Below, in pieces: positions 62,617-64,000 of a stretch of 64,000 bases of DNA. Both the position numbers and the translations under genes were made by a program. Below the pieces are notes generated by a model. The model searched no databases. It saw only the letters and a list, made by a program, of their open reading frames with translations, and was not told the origin of the DNA. This DNA is from Holophagae bacterium (GTDB taxonomy: Bacteria; Acidobacteriota; Holophagae; Acanthopleuribacterales; Acanthopleuribacteraceae). The stretch is taken from assembly GCA_029263455.1 (NCBI GenBank), contig JAJCXM010000008.1, positions 124,001-188,000 on the forward strand, written 5' to 3'. Position 1 is the first letter of the stretch. Each line of letters opens with the position of its first letter.

Positions 62617-63669
62617 ATGCGAATTGCCATAGACATCTCGCACCCTGCACACGTCCACTTTTTTAGGAATCCAATCTCCATTTGGAGCAGCAAGGGACAT
62701 TCGATCCAGGTCTTTTCAAGAGATAAAGACATTACTTTGCGCCTTCTGGACGACTTTTCGATACCCCATAAATGCCTGAGTCGGTCCAGCAAGGGGATTG
62801 CGGGTATGGCGCGGGAACTCATCGTTCACCAAGCCAGGCTGTTTTCGCGAACCCGAAACCCGAAACCCGACTTATTCCTCCAGGTTGGCGGTACTTTCGT
62901 TGTACATGTAGCTAAATTGCTACGACGTCCATCAATCGTATTTTACGATACTGAGAACGCCAAAATCTCTAACGTTATTACGTATCCATTCGCCTCGGCA
63001 ATTTGCACCCCATCCTGTTACCAGGGTGATCTAGGTAAGAAGCATGTTCGATATCCAGGTTTCCACGAACTTGGATATCTGCATCCGAGTAAATTTTCCC
63101 CGAACAAGGATGTCGTGCGTTCCGTAGGGATCGACCCCGATCAGCCATATGTAGTATTGCGCTTCGTTGGCTGGGAATCGAGTCACGACTTACTCGAAAA
63201 TGGACTGACATCTAAAGCGAAGATCGATGTTGTTCGGCAGATCGAAAGATATTGTAAGGTCATGATATCTTCTGAAGCCCCAATCCCAACGGAATTGGAG
63301 CGCTATCAAATTGATGTTCCCGGTGACGTCATTCATCACGTACTGGCTTATGCGATGCTATGTTTTGGAGAGAGTGCAACGATGGCGTCTGAGGCTTCAG
63401 TTCTTGGTGTCCCTTCAGTGTTCATATCACCTTGTTCAAGAGGATACATCGACGAATTGCAGAATGAATATGAGATGAGTCGACATTTCATTGACTGGCG
63501 CCTGGCCTTGAAGCATGCGCTGCAAGTGATTGCCACGCCAAAGGATGAATACATGTGGGATAGACGTTGGCGCCGTATGATTACGGACAAGGCCGACGTT
63601 TCAGAGTGGGTTGTCAATTTCGTGGAAAGGTTTCATGCGCAACAAAACCCCACTGGACAAGCGCAATAG
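62617..63669 (+). CDS. DUF354 family glycosyltransferase-like protein
   Basis: About 350 residues beginning at ATG 62617 (MRIAIDISHPAHVHFFRNP), the canonical start of DUF354 proteins. The fold is GT-B-like: an N-terminal Rossmann half with the HPAHVHFF motif, and a C-terminal half with FGESATMASEASVLGVPSVF, similar to UDP-GlcNAc 2-epimerase or MurG nucleotide sites. These genes usually sit in surface-polysaccharide clusters. A 42-base longer frame starting with TTG at 62575 is rejected. The SGNH-like gene follows after 11 bases. Confidence 0.8.
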   Translation: MRIAIDISHPAHVHFFRNPISIWSSKGHSIQVFSRDKDITLRLLDDFSIPHKCLSRSSKGIAGMARELIVHQARLFSRTRNPKPDLFLQVGGTFVVHVAKLLRRPSIVFYDTENAKISNVITYPFASAICTPSCYQGDLGKKHVRYPGFHELGYLHPSKFSPNKDVVRSVGIDPDQPYVVLRFVGWESSHDLLENGLTSKAKIDVVRQIERYCKVMISSEAPIPTELERYQIDVPGDVIHHVLAYAMLCFGESATMASEASVLGVPSVFISPCSRGYIDELQNEYEMSRHFIDWRLALKHALQVIATPKDEYMWDRRWRRMITDKADVSEWVVNFVERFHAQQNPTGQAQ

Positions 63670-63680
63670 CTGGAGAGAGT

Positions 63681-64000
63681 GTGGCACAAATTTTTAGTGT
63701 TAAACGACGTTTGCTACTGACACTTATTTCCGCATGTCTGGTCATCGTCTTTTTGGAATTAGCTGCGAGGTGTATCGCTTGGCTTCCCTATTTGGCTCGA
63801 ACAAAAGATATGATCCCATGTCATGAACTTGGATGGAAGACCGTTGCCAACGCTCAACTTGAAGACAGGTTCGATGTATACGGCAAGGTTAAGTACTCGA
63901 CGAGCAAATATGGATTTCGTGTTTTTGGAGACATCTCATCTAAAAAGCCTAAGGTATTTGTTATTGGCGATTCCCAAACGCAGGCTAGGAAGGTCACCGA
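63681..64000 (+). CDS. membrane-anchored SGNH/GDSL-like protein (cut by the window end)
   Basis: The first ~106 codons of a gene that runs off the window. GTG 63681 follows GGAGAGA and opens an N-terminal membrane helix (LLLTLISACLVIVFLELAAR). A soluble part follows, with VFVIGDSQTQA, the GDS block of SGNH hydrolases as seen in many polysaccharide O-acyl-modifying proteins. It is 11 bases after the DUF354 gene and so likely part of the same polysaccharide operon. Confidence 0.65.
   Translation, partial: MAQIFSVKRRLLLTLISACLVIVFLELAARCIAWLPYLARTKDMIPCHELGWKTVANAQLEDRFDVYGKVKYSTSKYGFRVFGDISSKKPKVFVIGDSQTQARKVT

Overview
The window looks like chromosomal DNA of a Gram-negative, GC-moderate bacterium, most likely an Acidobacteriota member or a close relative. 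This is inferred from gene families rather than from a marker tree. The pointers are a VWFA-related protein of the type common in Acidobacteria, a DUF4388 protein, an ECF sigma factor followed directly by a TPR-tailed Ser/Thr kinase, a two-component-propeller histidine kinase, an SBBP-repeat secreted protein, a split P-protein glycine cleavage system, and many long signal-peptide-bearing proteins.

Layout. 0-7.5 kb: a HAD 5'-nucleotidase, then a tight run pruA - DUF4388 protein - coiled-coil membrane protein - dnaG behind a structured leader. 7.5-11.1 kb: formyltransferase and PIN-PhoH ATPase (minus), hemW (plus). 11.1-17.5 kb: a minus-strand operon gcvT-gcvH-gcvPA-gcvPB continuing without a gap into an ECF sigma factor, a membrane anti-sigma candidate and a bactofilin-like membrane protein. 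17.6-23.6 kb: an ALDH7-type dehydrogenase, an AraC regulator, miaE, an HU gene and a DEAD-box helicase. 23.6-29.8 kb: tRNA-Arg(CCG), divergent from the rimP-nusA-infB-rbfA-truB translation/transcription operon, which has a strong promoter and a terminator-like attenuator. 29.8-48.8 kb: signalling and envelope genes (VWA protein, propeller histidine kinase, second HU, secreted alpha/beta hydrolase, M50 protease with TPR tail, AbgT transporter, SBBP protein, PQQ-propeller/esterase fusion, phosphoesterase).

48.8-53.8 kb is an accessory and conflict-system island. It holds a frameshifted XRE regulator, a two-repeat relic of a type I-E CRISPR array without cas genes, a RelB/ParE toxin-antitoxin pair whose toxin is frameshifted, a decayed repeat, and a two-gene unit. 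That unit is an EACC1-like membrane protein overlapping a caspase-family protease, which carries an EF-hand loop, one transmembrane helix and a C-terminal periplasmic-type amino-acid-binding domain. This unit is the most interesting system in the window: it looks like a ligand-gated transmembrane caspase, with a palindrome matching the CRP consensus upstream.

53.8-58.3 kb: a Cys/Met-metabolism PLP enzyme with its Lrp regulator, a WYL regulator divergent from a small DUF1579-like protein, and a gene-poor stretch with a second copy of the decayed repeat. 58.3-62.2 kb: a TPR-tailed Ser/Thr kinase behind its ECF sigma factor. 62.6 kb to the end: a DUF354 glycosyltransferase-like protein and the start of a membrane-anchored SGNH/GDSL-like protein, probably the edge of a surface-polysaccharide locus.
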